Assembly (NCBI GenBank): GCA_035373625.1
Contig: DAOSNS010000002.1
Location: 1-64,000 of the forward strand
Length of the DNA stretch: 64,000 bases
DNA from: DSWT01 sp035373625
GTDB lineage: Bacteria > Chloroflexota > Anaerolineae > B4-G1 > SLSP01
Direction of reading: 5' to 3'
Below are positions 1-7,679 of this stretch, piece by piece. The notes under the pieces are model-generated. The model had not been told where the DNA came from, ran no database searches, and saw only the letters and a program-made list of their open reading frames with translations. Position numbers and translations under genes: made by a program. Within the stretch, counting starts at the first letter, position 1. Every line of letters starts with the position of its first letter.

Positions 1-12
1 TACCCGTTTTGG

Positions 13-474
13 CTAACCTGGTGAATTCCGTAGCCCAACCGCACAGGTGGAAATCTTTTCATCGGGAAATGCGCGTGCCATTGAATAACGCCCCAGCGTC
101 ACGATCACTTTTGGTTTGATGATGTCAATTTGTTGATCGAGGTAGGGGGCGCAGGCTTCGACTTCTTCTGGCGCCGGCTCGCGATTCCCCGGCGGACGAC
201 ATTTGATGACGTTGCTGATGTAAACGGTGTTACGATCAATGCCTGCTTTTTCCAGCAATTCATTGAGCAGTTTACCGGCCGCTCCTACAAACGGAAGCCC
301 TTGTTGGTCTTCGTGGAAGCCGGGTGCTTCGCCGATGAACATAATGGTCGCATTCACCGGACCGGCGCCGGGAACCGCGTGGGTCCGTCCCACGTGGAGC
401 GGACAGCGTGAACAGGTGCGCACGCGCGCGTAGATGGCTTCAAGTGCTTGTTCGCGGTTGGCGTTCATTGACAA
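13..474 (-). pseudogene. Family 4 uracil-DNA glycosylase, C-terminus lost
   Basis: This is an iron-sulfur uracil-DNA glycosylase (base excision repair), visible for 153 residues against about 200 in the family. The four cluster cysteines appear to be C21, C24, C92 and C108. The uracil-pocket motif GEAPG (48-52), PFVGAAG and the CRPPGNREP segment are intact. After the segment LGRYSMARAFPDEKIST the reading changes to an unrelated tail and a stop; the family's later R/H-G segment and C-terminal HPS/HPA motif are absent. No other frame in the 12 remaining bases restores it. It is the last gene of the tsaE-tsaB-rimI group, 14 bp after rimI. Either the gene is broken here or the contig end is misassembled. 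Confidence 0.8.
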
Positions 475-488
475 TGGTCTCCTCCTAC

Positions 489-1091
489 TCAGTAAATGTC
501 ATCGGATTTAACGGATGAAACGGAAGGAACGAAACGCGCGACAATCGTGGCATAACGGCTTTGCAGGCGTTGTTGATATTCGTAGCCTATCACGTCGGCG
601 CGCATAAAGTAAGCATCTTCTCCATCGGCGTAGTAGCCCCGCAGGCGCGAGACTTGTTCAAACCCATACTTGGCGTAGAGGTTAAGGGCGACAGTGTTGG
701 AGACGCGCACTTCCAGCGATACCGTTTCCGCGCCGTTGTCAATAGCTTGCTCCAGGGCTTTGAGCAATAACAGTTCTCCCAGTCCCCAGCCACGCCATTC
801 CGGGCGCACGGCCAGGGTGCTGATATGCCCATGATTGATTTCGACGCGCATACCTACAAAGCCGACAATGCGCGAATCCAGTGCCGCGCGGCGTTCTTCC
901 CACGTCCGTGTGGGCATGGCAGGCGTCAGTTGCAGGACGAAGTAATGGGCATTAGGGTTGAAATACAACTCTTGCACATACGCCGATTCGGGCCAGGGAT
1001 CCCGAAACACCAACCGATCAATGTGGGTGACGGCGGGAATGTCTTTTGCTTCCAATCGTCGAATGTGAAATGGTAATCCGTTATCGTTCAT
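489..1091 (-). CDS. rimI: Ribosomal protein N-acetyltransferase, GNAT family
   Basis: A 200-residue GNAT-fold acetyltransferase. The acetyl-CoA loop is RPEWRGWGLG (96-105), and the C-terminal half has the usual N-x-x-A-x-x-L-Y-x-x-x-G-F segment (NTVALNLYAKYGF). By family knowledge RimI acetylates the N-terminal alanine of ribosomal protein S18; its placement beside tsaB is a common bacterial arrangement and supports the name. Its start codon overlaps the tsaB stop by 4 bp (ATGA), which implies translational coupling. The tail of about 40 residues beyond the GNAT core is longer than in E. coli RimI (148 aa) and I do not recognise it. Other GNAT substrates cannot be excluded. Confidence 0.82.
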   Translation of the reverse strand: MNDNGLPFHIRRLEAKDIPAVTHIDRLVFRDPWPESAYVQELYFNPNAHYFVLQLTPAMPTRTWEERRAALDSRIVGFVGMRVEINHGHISTLAVRPEWRGWGLGELLLLKALEQAIDNGAETVSLEVRVSNTVALNLYAKYGFEQVSRLRGYYADGEDAYFMRADVIGYEYQQRLQSRYATIVARFVPSVSSVKSDDIY

Positions 1092-1723
1092 CGTGCATAC
1101 AAAGGTTGTAGTGTGGCGGGATCGTCAGTCTGTCCGGCGCGCAATCGCGCCCAGGCTAAATCGGCCAGAAACCCCGCGCGGCGTAGATGATAGGCCGATG
1201 CCGGCAAGGCGATGTGTGGGTGTGCGGAGACATCCGCGGCTTCGATCTCGCCGACGAGCAAGGATGGCTCGGTGATTTGGGCCAGCAATTCTGGCCACGT
1301 TGCAATAACGACCTCGGTTTCGGCGTGCCAGGTGCCATCTGTACAACGATAGCGGGCAAATCCGGCTCGCCTGCGCCCGGCGGCGAAAACCGCATACAGA
1401 GGTCTGTCATCAGGGGGCAGCGCAGCCGCGAGAATATCCAGGGTTTGCACGCCCACGAGTGGCAGTTGACAGGAAGCCGCCAGCCCTTTGGCGAAGGCCA
1501 GGCCGATGCGTGCGCCGGTATATGACCCCGGCCCGATGCAAACCCCTATAGCGGTCAGCTCCGCAGCGGTCATTTCGGATGCCGTCAGCATATCCGTGAT
1601 CCGCGTCGCGAGCGTCTGGGTGTGACGGTCGGCGGCTTCCCAGGTGCACTCGCTGCGCAATGTTTGTCCATCGTGCAGGGCGATGCTGGCGCGGATTGTG
1701 GCGGTGTCAATGGCAAGCAGCAT
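1088..1723 (-). CDS. tsaB: tRNA threonylcarbamoyladenosine biosynthesis protein TsaB
   Basis: 211 residues, an ASKHA-fold partner of TsaD in the complex that makes t6A at position 37 of ANN-decoding tRNAs. The N-terminus MLLAIDTATIRASIAL and the signature GPGSYTG (64-70) followed by ARIGLAFAKGLA are diagnostic. TsaE lies upstream in the same direction and a YrdC/Sua5-type protein is elsewhere in the window (32809); TsaD is not seen. The gene is separated from tsaE by about 200 bp filled by a 30-bp tandem repeat and overlaps rimI by 4 bp. Confidence 0.92.
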   Translation of the reverse strand: MLLAIDTATIRASIALHDGQTLRSECTWEAADRHTQTLATRITDMLTASEMTAAELTAIGVCIGPGSYTGARIGLAFAKGLAASCQLPLVGVQTLDILAAALPPDDRPLYAVFAAGRRRAGFARYRCTDGTWHAETEVVIATWPELLAQITEPSLLVGEIEAADVSAHPHIALPASAYHLRRAGFLADLAWARLRAGQTDDPATLQPLYAR

Positions 1724-1777
1724 GGTTCCTCAGCTTAGTAGATGGTAGACGGGGGAGGGAGAATGACGATATAAGAC

Positions 1778-1890
1778 GCGGATCTGACGATCCGCTCGAA
1801 GCAAGGAGTTGATCTGACGATCCGCTCGAAGCAAGGAGTTGATCTGACGATCCGCTCGAAGCAAGGAGTTGATCTGACGATCCGCTTGAA
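1778..1890. repeat. 30-bp minisatellite, 3.6 copies, with palindromic core
   Basis: Three perfect 30-bp units and a partial fourth, each beginning GATCTGACGATCCGCTCGAA and ending GCAAGGAGTT. The first unit with its left flank forms a hairpin, GCGGATC-TGAC-GATCCGC (1778-1795). The reverse complement of the unit shares the core CTTGCTTCGAGCGGATCG with the 28-bp array at 57706-58013. It lies between tsaE and tsaB. Confidence 0.95.
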
Positions 1891-1919
1891 AACAGTGTTT
1901 GTTATGTATGTTGACGCCA

Positions 1920-2423
1920 TTAGTAGCCTGCCAGTTCCTTACGCAGTTTTTCCAAAAGGACGCGGGTACGGTCCCCGTAGGTGCGGAAGGTCAGCGAGCG
2001 TCGTTGTTCGTCCAACGTGCGCAACACCACCCACAAAGTCTCTGCGGGGAAGAGATCGGCAGCCCGGTCGGCCCATTCGACCACACAGACCGCCCCCGGA
2101 TTCCCCAGCAGCTCCTCCAGCCCCAAATCCAGCGCTTCCTGGAGTGTGGCAACACGATACAGATCAATGTGATAGAAGTAATTTTTGTCCTGGTGGCGTG
2201 TGTGGCGGCGGATGAGGATGAACGTTGGACTGAGCAGTTGCGTGGTCACGCCCCAGCCAATGCCGATGCCCTGCGCAAGGACGGTTTTTCCCGTTCCCAG
2301 GTTGCCTTCTAGAGCGATCACCTCGCCGCCGGTCAACAACGTGCCCAGACGCGCTCCTACGCGGCGCGTCTGCTCCGGATTGCGGCTGATAAATTCCAGG
2401 GCGTCAGGACTCAGGATTGGCAT
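1920..2423 (-). CDS. tsaE: tRNA t6A biosynthesis ATPase TsaE
   Basis: 167 residues, the P-loop ATPase that drives turnover of the TsaB-TsaD complex. The Walker A motif GNLGTGKT is at residues 40-47, followed by SPTF, the HIDLYR segment and VVEWAD, all typical of the family. The gene is the first of the tsaE-tsaB-rimI-UDG run on this strand and is preceded at 2445-2511 by a short-word hairpin repeat that occupies most of its 5' leader. Length is near the family norm of about 150-160 residues. Confidence 0.93.
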   Translation of the reverse strand: MPILSPDALEFISRNPEQTRRVGARLGTLLTGGEVIALEGNLGTGKTVLAQGIGIGWGVTTQLLSPTFILIRRHTRHQDKNYFYHIDLYRVATLQEALDLGLEELLGNPGAVCVVEWADRAADLFPAETLWVVLRTLDEQRRSLTFRTYGDRTRVLLEKLRKELAGY

Positions 2424-2444
2424 AAAATACTCGCGTCATTTTCT

Positions 2445-2511
2445 GTCAGCAGATTGAGCAGATTAAGCAGATTTTTGAATTGAATCTGCTCAATCCGCTT
2501 AATCTGCTGAC
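2445..2511. repeat. Short-word hairpin repeat (AGCAGATT type) before tsaE
   Basis: Left arm GTCAGCAGATTGAGCAGATT continuing to AAGCAGATTTTT, short linker, then the complementary arm ending AATCTGCTGAC. Words recur every 9 bp. One of twelve related elements in the window, each just upstream of a coding start. Confidence 0.9.
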
Positions 2512-2539
2512 CAATTTTACCAAGGTAGTATTCATTATA

Positions 2540-5086
2540 CTACAAAGGCGGCGCCTTCCAAAAGTCGTCTTCTGCCATGCACTTCAGCAATTGGCGGGCA
2601 GCGGCTTTGGCGCCGGGTTCGCTTTCCCCGGCCGGGCCGACGCACGAAGGGCAGCCATCGGCGCACGGGCACGTTTGTACGCGCTCCTGCGTTGCTGCGA
2701 GCAGGGAAGGCCACAAATCCACCAGCCGCGGCGATAACCCCGCGCCACCCGGCACGCCGTCGAAGACGATGACGGCGGGCAGGCCGCTTTCCGCATCGCG
2801 TGCTTCTACCATGGTGCCCAAATCGCCGGGATCGCACATCAAAAACACCGGCGCGAGGTTGCGCAGCAGATAGGCCAGGCCGCTCAATGCTGTGCGCGCG
2901 CCACGGGCACGTTCGAGTTGACGGTGACAGGTTGGACAGACGGTGAGCAGATTCTCCGGTGTATGGGCCAGGCGCAACGCTTCTTGACGGGGATATTGCG
3001 TCAGGAAGGTACGCAGCGGCGTGAGGTGATGTACATCCAGCGGATGACCGGGTTGCGCTGTGACGCCACACACGCGGCAACGTTGCCCGTCGCGGGCCAG
3101 GATCGTCTCGCGGATTTGGGGCCATGCCGGGCCGTAATCCAGCGGCGCAAGCATGATCCCTTCCTCTGTCAGGGCTTCCACCAACGTTGAGGGCAACGTC
3201 AGCCGGAATGCCTCTGTTTCCATCACCTGCTCCGGCAAGTCAATCTCACCCCAGCCGAGCGTCTCGTGCGTCCCCTGTTGCATGCGCCGATAAGCTACCG
3301 CTTTGGTGTGCACGCGCACTTCCTCATCGGTGATGTGCGGGGTGGCATCGAGCACACCGAGCGTCCGACGCACGTTCAGCCGCTCCACCTGGGTTGTGGA
3401 TGTAGCGATGGTGTAGTAATCGAGGTCGGCGGGGCGTGCCAGGGCGATACCCTGTTCCCAATCCAGCGACTCGATGAGGTACATCTCGCCGCTGTGCAGG
3501 TACACTGCACCTTCGTGAACGAGATTGGGCGCGCTGGGCCGGTCTACTGTGCCAATCACGTTGCCTTCAGCGGATTGGATCACAACATTGTCAGGCGTGG
3601 CCGAACGCAACGAGAGCGACTGAGCGGGGTACGATTCCCCGACCCACGTGAAACGCCCGTTGCGCTCGTGCAGCACGTCTTCCGCACTGAGGGCAGTCAG
3701 GAGCGCACCGACGTCCCGCGCCCGGCCGAAAGGCTCGCCTTGCTCGAAAGGCAGCTCGAACGCGGCGCAGGTGAGGTGCGCAGCGAGCAAGCTCAACGTG
3801 TCCGGGTTCACCCGCGCCTCCTCCGGTGAACGTCCGAAGAAGTACTCCGGGTGTGAGATCAGGTATTGATCCAGCGGCGACGGCGTGGCGATGAGCACCG
3901 AGAGCGACGCCCCCGCCCGACGTCCGGCGCGCCCCATCTGCTGGCGCGTCGCGGCGATGGTGCCGGGATAGCCCACCAGGATCGAAGCGTCGAGCGCACC
4001 GATGTCAATGCCCAATTCCAGCGCATTGGTGGCGACGACGACGCGCGTTTTGCCCTCGCGCAGGCCGCGTTCGATGGCGCGGCGCTCTTGGGGCAGATAG
4101 CCGCCGCGATAGCCCTGAATGATCTCCGGCGCAAAGCCGGCGTTGGCGGCGCGCTCCCGCAGTTCACGCAGCAGCAGCTCCACGGTGACGCGCGCGCGGG
4201 CAAAGAGAATCGTCTGCACGCCGGCCTGGAGTAGCTTCAGTGTCAATTTGATGGCTTCGCCGGCGGCGCTGGCGCGCAGGCCCAGGGTGGGATTGAGCAG
4301 CGGCGGATTGTAGAAGATGACGTGGCGTTGTCCGTAGGGCGCGCCATCCTCTTCTACCGCGACGACCGGGTCTTCCCATACGGCCTCGGCCAGTTCCCGG
4401 GCATTGGCGATGGTGGCGGAGGCCGAGACGAGCTGCGGTTCCGCGCCGTAGAAGCGCGCCACGCGGCGGGCACGGCGCAGCACGTTGGCGACATGGCTGC
4501 CGAAGATGCCCCGGTAGGTGTGTAGCTCGTCGAGCACGATGTAACGCAATCCGCTGAAAAAGCGCACCCAGCGGGTGTGGTGCGGCAGAATGCCCAAATG
4601 TAGCATATCGGGATTGGAGATGAGCAGACGCGCTTCGTTGCGGATGGCGGCGCGATGCCGTTGCGGTGTGTCGCCGTCGTAGGGACGCAAATTCAGCGGG
4701 GCTTGTAATGCGCCAATCCACTGCTCCATTGCGGTAATCTGGTCGTGCGCCAGCGCTTTGGTGGGGAAGAGCAGCAGCGCCGTCGCGGTGGGATCGCGCA
4801 GGAGCGTGTTGAGCAGCGGCAGGGCATAGCCGAGTGTCTTACCCGACGCTGTGCCCGTGGCGAGGACGACGTTCTCTCCGCGCAAGGCCGCTTCGACCGC
4901 GCGCGCCTGATGGGTGTAAAGTGCCGTGATGCCGAGTTTCCGGCCGGCTTCGGCGAGCCGCGGGTCTAACCCCTCAGGCCACCCCGTGGTATTCGCCTCT
5001 TTGGCAGGCAATGTTCGCCATGCGGTCACATTGCGGATGAAGTTCCCGTCTGCGCGCAGCGCGGTGACTAGCGTTTCAATTGACAT
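2540..5086 (-). CDS. MrfA-type DEAD/DEAH helicase with nested HNH domain
   Basis: 848 residues. Superfamily 2 helicase core with Walker A ATGTASGKT (76-84), Walker B DELH (186-189), motif III SASAT (221-225) and motif VI QQMGRAGR. The C-terminus has the four-cysteine MrfA/DUF1998 site (C806, C808, C812, C815). By family knowledge MrfA (YprA) is a 3'-5' DNA helicase in mitomycin-type crosslink repair. Between the helicase core and the four-cysteine site lies an HNH-nuclease-like zinc module (about 655-727): C670-x2-C673, V-H-H at 685-687, then C717-x2-C720-H. That puts a nuclease-type fold inside the repair helicase. The start follows a 14-bp tandem repeat that fills its leader. Whether the HNH cuts or only binds zinc/DNA cannot be read here. 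Confidence 0.85.
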   Translation of the reverse strand: MSIETLVTALRADGNFIRNVTAWRTLPAKEANTTGWPEGLDPRLAEAGRKLGITALYTHQARAVEAALRGENVVLATGTASGKTLGYALPLLNTLLRDPTATALLLFPTKALAHDQITAMEQWIGALQAPLNLRPYDGDTPQRHRAAIRNEARLLISNPDMLHLGILPHHTRWVRFFSGLRYIVLDELHTYRGIFGSHVANVLRRARRVARFYGAEPQLVSASATIANARELAEAVWEDPVVAVEEDGAPYGQRHVIFYNPPLLNPTLGLRASAAGEAIKLTLKLLQAGVQTILFARARVTVELLLRELRERAANAGFAPEIIQGYRGGYLPQERRAIERGLREGKTRVVVATNALELGIDIGALDASILVGYPGTIAATRQQMGRAGRRAGASLSVLIATPSPLDQYLISHPEYFFGRSPEEARVNPDTLSLLAAHLTCAAFELPFEQGEPFGRARDVGALLTALSAEDVLHERNGRFTWVGESYPAQSLSLRSATPDNVVIQSAEGNVIGTVDRPSAPNLVHEGAVYLHSGEMYLIESLDWEQGIALARPADLDYYTIATSTTQVERLNVRRTLGVLDATPHITDEEVRVHTKAVAYRRMQQGTHETLGWGEIDLPEQVMETEAFRLTLPSTLVEALTEEGIMLAPLDYGPAWPQIRETILARDGQRCRVCGVTAQPGHPLDVHHLTPLRTFLTQYPRQEALRLAHTPENLLTVCPTCHRQLERARGARTALSGLAYLLRNLAPVFLMCDPGDLGTMVEARDAESGLPAVIVFDGVPGGAGLSPRLVDLWPSLLAATQERVQTCPCADGCPSCVGPAGESEPGAKAAARQLLKCMAEDDFWKAPPL

Positions 5087-5167
5087 AGCAACCAGCTTTC
5101 AGCAACCAGCTTTCAGCAATCAGCTTTCAGCAGTCAGCTATCAGGTAAAGGTTGACCGCTGACCGCT
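5087..5167. repeat. 14-bp tandem repeat in the mrfA leader
   Basis: Four copies of a 14-bp unit (AGCAACCAGCTTTC with variants AGCAATCAGCTTTC and AGCAGTCAGCTATC) at 5087-5142, then GTTGACCGCTGACCGCT, whose words are roughly complementary. The layout, tandem left arm and complementary right arm, is that of the other intergenic repeats here. Confidence 0.85.
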
Positions 5168-5169
5168 AC

Positions 5170-6228
5170 TTACCGTCTACTGAGTTCCTCATACACTTCC
5201 TGGTAATACAACACGCTCTCCACGGGCGTATTGGCGGGGATGTGGTTGCCGACGGCCAGGAAGAAGCCGGGACACGATTTGCCAATCGCCATACAACGTT
5301 CCACTTCGGCGCGGATGGCGGTTTTTTCGCCACGCAGCAAAATGCGCGTGTCGGCATTGCCGATGAAGGCGTGCGTGCGCCCATACTTCTCGGCGATGTA
5401 AGCCATATCGGTCCACGGCTCCAGCACGAAGCCGTGAATGCCACAACCGGCGAGGTCGTCAATGAACTTCGTGTAATCGCCGTCGGATGTGTACATGATC
5501 TTCTTGCCGGAATCCAGCAGCGGCGCGAAGAGTTTTTTGTAGTTGGGGAACACGTACTGGCGATACCAGCGCGGCGCGATGAACGGCCCGGCGCTCCATA
5601 CGATGTCGTCGTGAACCATCACCACGGGCACGTCGGCGGCGCCGAGCGCGTCGAAATGCTGCTGAATCCAACTCGCGTAACGGTTGGCGACCTCGCCGAA
5701 GCCTTTGGGGTCCACACCCGCCGCCAGCAGCAGCATCTCCCAGCCGAAGATGTCTATGAGGCCGGAAATCAAGGTCACATAGATTCCCGTCATCACGACC
5801 TGCTCCGGTGTTTCTTCTCGTTGACGGCGGTAGTGTTCCTCGAAACGCCGTGTCAGTTCGGCCTGGTCGCGTGGTCCGTAGGCCGTCCACGGATCGAAGG
5901 CCAACACCTCCTCCGGCGTCGAGAAGGGGCACGTCACCGTGTCACGGCGGTCCACGCCGCCGGCAGCATATTCGGCGTGCCCCATATCGGTGTGGCAGGC
6001 GGCCAATTCCTCCCCGCCGATGAGCGTAGACCAGCGGAAGTCGAAGTTCCAGGCTGCCATGAGGGCCAGCGCTCCCCGGCGTTTAACTTCGGCGGGACTG
6101 TACGGCCCGACTTCGATGCCGGTCACGGCTTTGATGACATCCCAGTGTTCGGTGACGGAATACTCCGTGTGCGGTACACGGGGCGGCATATCCAGATTGA
6201 GGGCGGCCCAGCCGTCGGCGTAAGACAT
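5170..6228 (-). CDS. Uroporphyrinogen decarboxylase-fold protein
   Basis: 352 residues with the URO-D/MtaA-CmuA (beta-alpha)8 fold pattern: PRVPHTEYS near the N-terminus, the central VPVVMVHDDIVWSAGPFIAP segment, and a late VLEPWTDM strand. The conserved arginine and aspartate set of true haem-pathway HemE is not evident, so I would not call it hemE. Relatives serve as cobalamin-dependent methyltransferases or have unknown roles. It sits 9 bp downstream of the fucosidase gene, so the two are probably co-transcribed, but no shared pathway is obvious. Confidence 0.7.
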   Translation of the reverse strand: MSYADGWAALNLDMPPRVPHTEYSVTEHWDVIKAVTGIEVGPYSPAEVKRRGALALMAAWNFDFRWSTLIGGEELAACHTDMGHAEYAAGGVDRRDTVTCPFSTPEEVLAFDPWTAYGPRDQAELTRRFEEHYRRQREETPEQVVMTGIYVTLISGLIDIFGWEMLLLAAGVDPKGFGEVANRYASWIQQHFDALGAADVPVVMVHDDIVWSAGPFIAPRWYRQYVFPNYKKLFAPLLDSGKKIMYTSDGDYTKFIDDLAGCGIHGFVLEPWTDMAYIAEKYGRTHAFIGNADTRILLRGEKTAIRAEVERCMAIGKSCPGFFLAVGNHIPANTPVESVLYYQEVYEELSRR

Positions 6229-6237
6229 TTTAAGAAA

Positions 6238-7635
6238 TCATCCCCGGACGATTTTCAACGTGTACGCATAATCACACGGTTTGACCGACGGGGTGTGAAC
6301 GGTCAAACCGCCCGCGTCCTGCGACCAGCGCAACGGCTCATCCGATCCCAGGAGCGTCACGGCGGCAATTGGGGTATCTGCCAACGTGGTGATGTGCCAG
6401 GCCTTCTCCGGCCAACCCAGACAGATAGCATAAAGCGTGCCTTCCCTGGTGGTGAAGCGGAAGTCCCGTTCGGTATAGGCTGCGCGTTTTGTGTCGGTGA
6501 AGCCCCCTTCCGGCACTTCTGTTGGCCCCTCGCCGAAGTGCGTCCACGGGCGTGAGCCGTAGATGGCTTCCCCGTTGACCTTCAGCCAGCGTCCGATGTC
6601 GCGCAGGATTGCTATCTCCGGTTCTGGGATCGTCCCATCCGGGCGCGGGCCGACGTTCAGCAACAGCGCGCCGTTCTTGCTGACGATGTCCACCAAGTCC
6701 CCCACGATGTCGCCCGCCGTTTTATAGTCGTGATCGGCAATGTAGCCCCACGAGTTTTTGGAGACGGAAGTGTCCGTCTGCCAGAAGCGAGGATTGATCC
6801 CTTTGAGATGTCCTCGTTCCACATCGTAGACGGCGGTGCCCTCCGGGAAGGCATCGTTTTTGTAATTGATGGCGACACCCAGTCCCCATTCCAGACCCCG
6901 ATTGTAATAGTAGGCGGCAAATTTTTGCAGGTAAGGTTTGAAGACGACTTGCTCGATCCACCAATCGAACCAGAAGAGTTGAGGCCGATATTTGTCCACC
7001 AGTTCACAGGCACGCGCCAGCCAATCATCGAGGAATTTGGCATCCGGGCGTGGCTTCCAGTCTTTGCTGTGCCAGTCCGGGTCATTGGGCTGCGCCGGAC
7101 CGTAGAAGTCGGCATAGCGTGGGTCCTGCACGTCGGAGTCGAATTGCTTGCCGCCGTTCATAAACCACCAGTGTTCGGCGCGGTGACTGGAAACGCCGAA
7201 CACCATCCCCTGCGCACGGACGGCGTCCGCCAGTTCGCCGATGAGGTCACGTTGCGGTCCCATCTTCGCGGCGCACCAACGCGATAACGCGGTATCGTAC
7301 ATCGCAAAGCCATCGTGGTGTTCCGCCACCGGTACGACGAACTTCGCTCCGGCTTCTTTGAAAAGCGCTGCCCAGGCATGGGGATCGTACTTTTCGGCTT
7401 TGAACATTGGGATGAAGTCCTTGTAGCCGAATTCTTTCTGCGGGCCGTAGGTGGAGACATGATGCTCAAATTCTCGTGTCCCTTGCACGTACATACTGCG
7501 CGGGTACCACTCGTTGCCGAAAGCCGGCACCGCATAAAGTCCCCAGTGGATGAAAATGCCGAACTTGCCATCCATATACCAATCCGGTACGGTGAATTGA
7601 CTTAACGATTCCCAGGTAGGTTCATAGCGTATCAT
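6238..7635 (-). CDS. Alpha-L-fucosidase, glycoside hydrolase family 29
   Basis: 465 residues. GH29 features include the N-terminal WYMDGKFGIFIHWGLYAVPA, EWYPRSMY, VPVAEHHDGFAMYDT, and the nucleophile region LFWFDWWIEQ, where the aspartate after FWF is the expected catalytic base-nucleophile position. GALLLNVGPRPDGTI ends the catalytic barrel, and a short beta-domain follows. No signal peptide is visible, so the enzyme is probably intracellular and acts on imported fucosides. It precedes the URO-D-fold gene by 9 bp. Confidence 0.92.
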   Translation of the reverse strand: MIRYEPTWESLSQFTVPDWYMDGKFGIFIHWGLYAVPAFGNEWYPRSMYVQGTREFEHHVSTYGPQKEFGYKDFIPMFKAEKYDPHAWAALFKEAGAKFVVPVAEHHDGFAMYDTALSRWCAAKMGPQRDLIGELADAVRAQGMVFGVSSHRAEHWWFMNGGKQFDSDVQDPRYADFYGPAQPNDPDWHSKDWKPRPDAKFLDDWLARACELVDKYRPQLFWFDWWIEQVVFKPYLQKFAAYYYNRGLEWGLGVAINYKNDAFPEGTAVYDVERGHLKGINPRFWQTDTSVSKNSWGYIADHDYKTAGDIVGDLVDIVSKNGALLLNVGPRPDGTIPEPEIAILRDIGRWLKVNGEAIYGSRPWTHFGEGPTEVPEGGFTDTKRAAYTERDFRFTTREGTLYAICLGWPEKAWHITTLADTPIAAVTLLGSDEPLRWSQDAGGLTVHTPSVKPCDYAYTLKIVRG

Positions 7636-7679
7636 TCTTCTTAACTCCTCCTTGTAAGTTTCTTACGCCTTACTTCCTT

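Noticed and set aside
1735..1920. 61-codon minus-strand frame over the 30-bp repeat
   Set aside because: Purely periodic peptide from the repeat, no start context.
5170..6228. Naming the URO-D-fold gene hemE
   Set aside because: No other haem genes nearby and the conserved HemE active-site set is not evident; the methyltransferase-like branch fits better.
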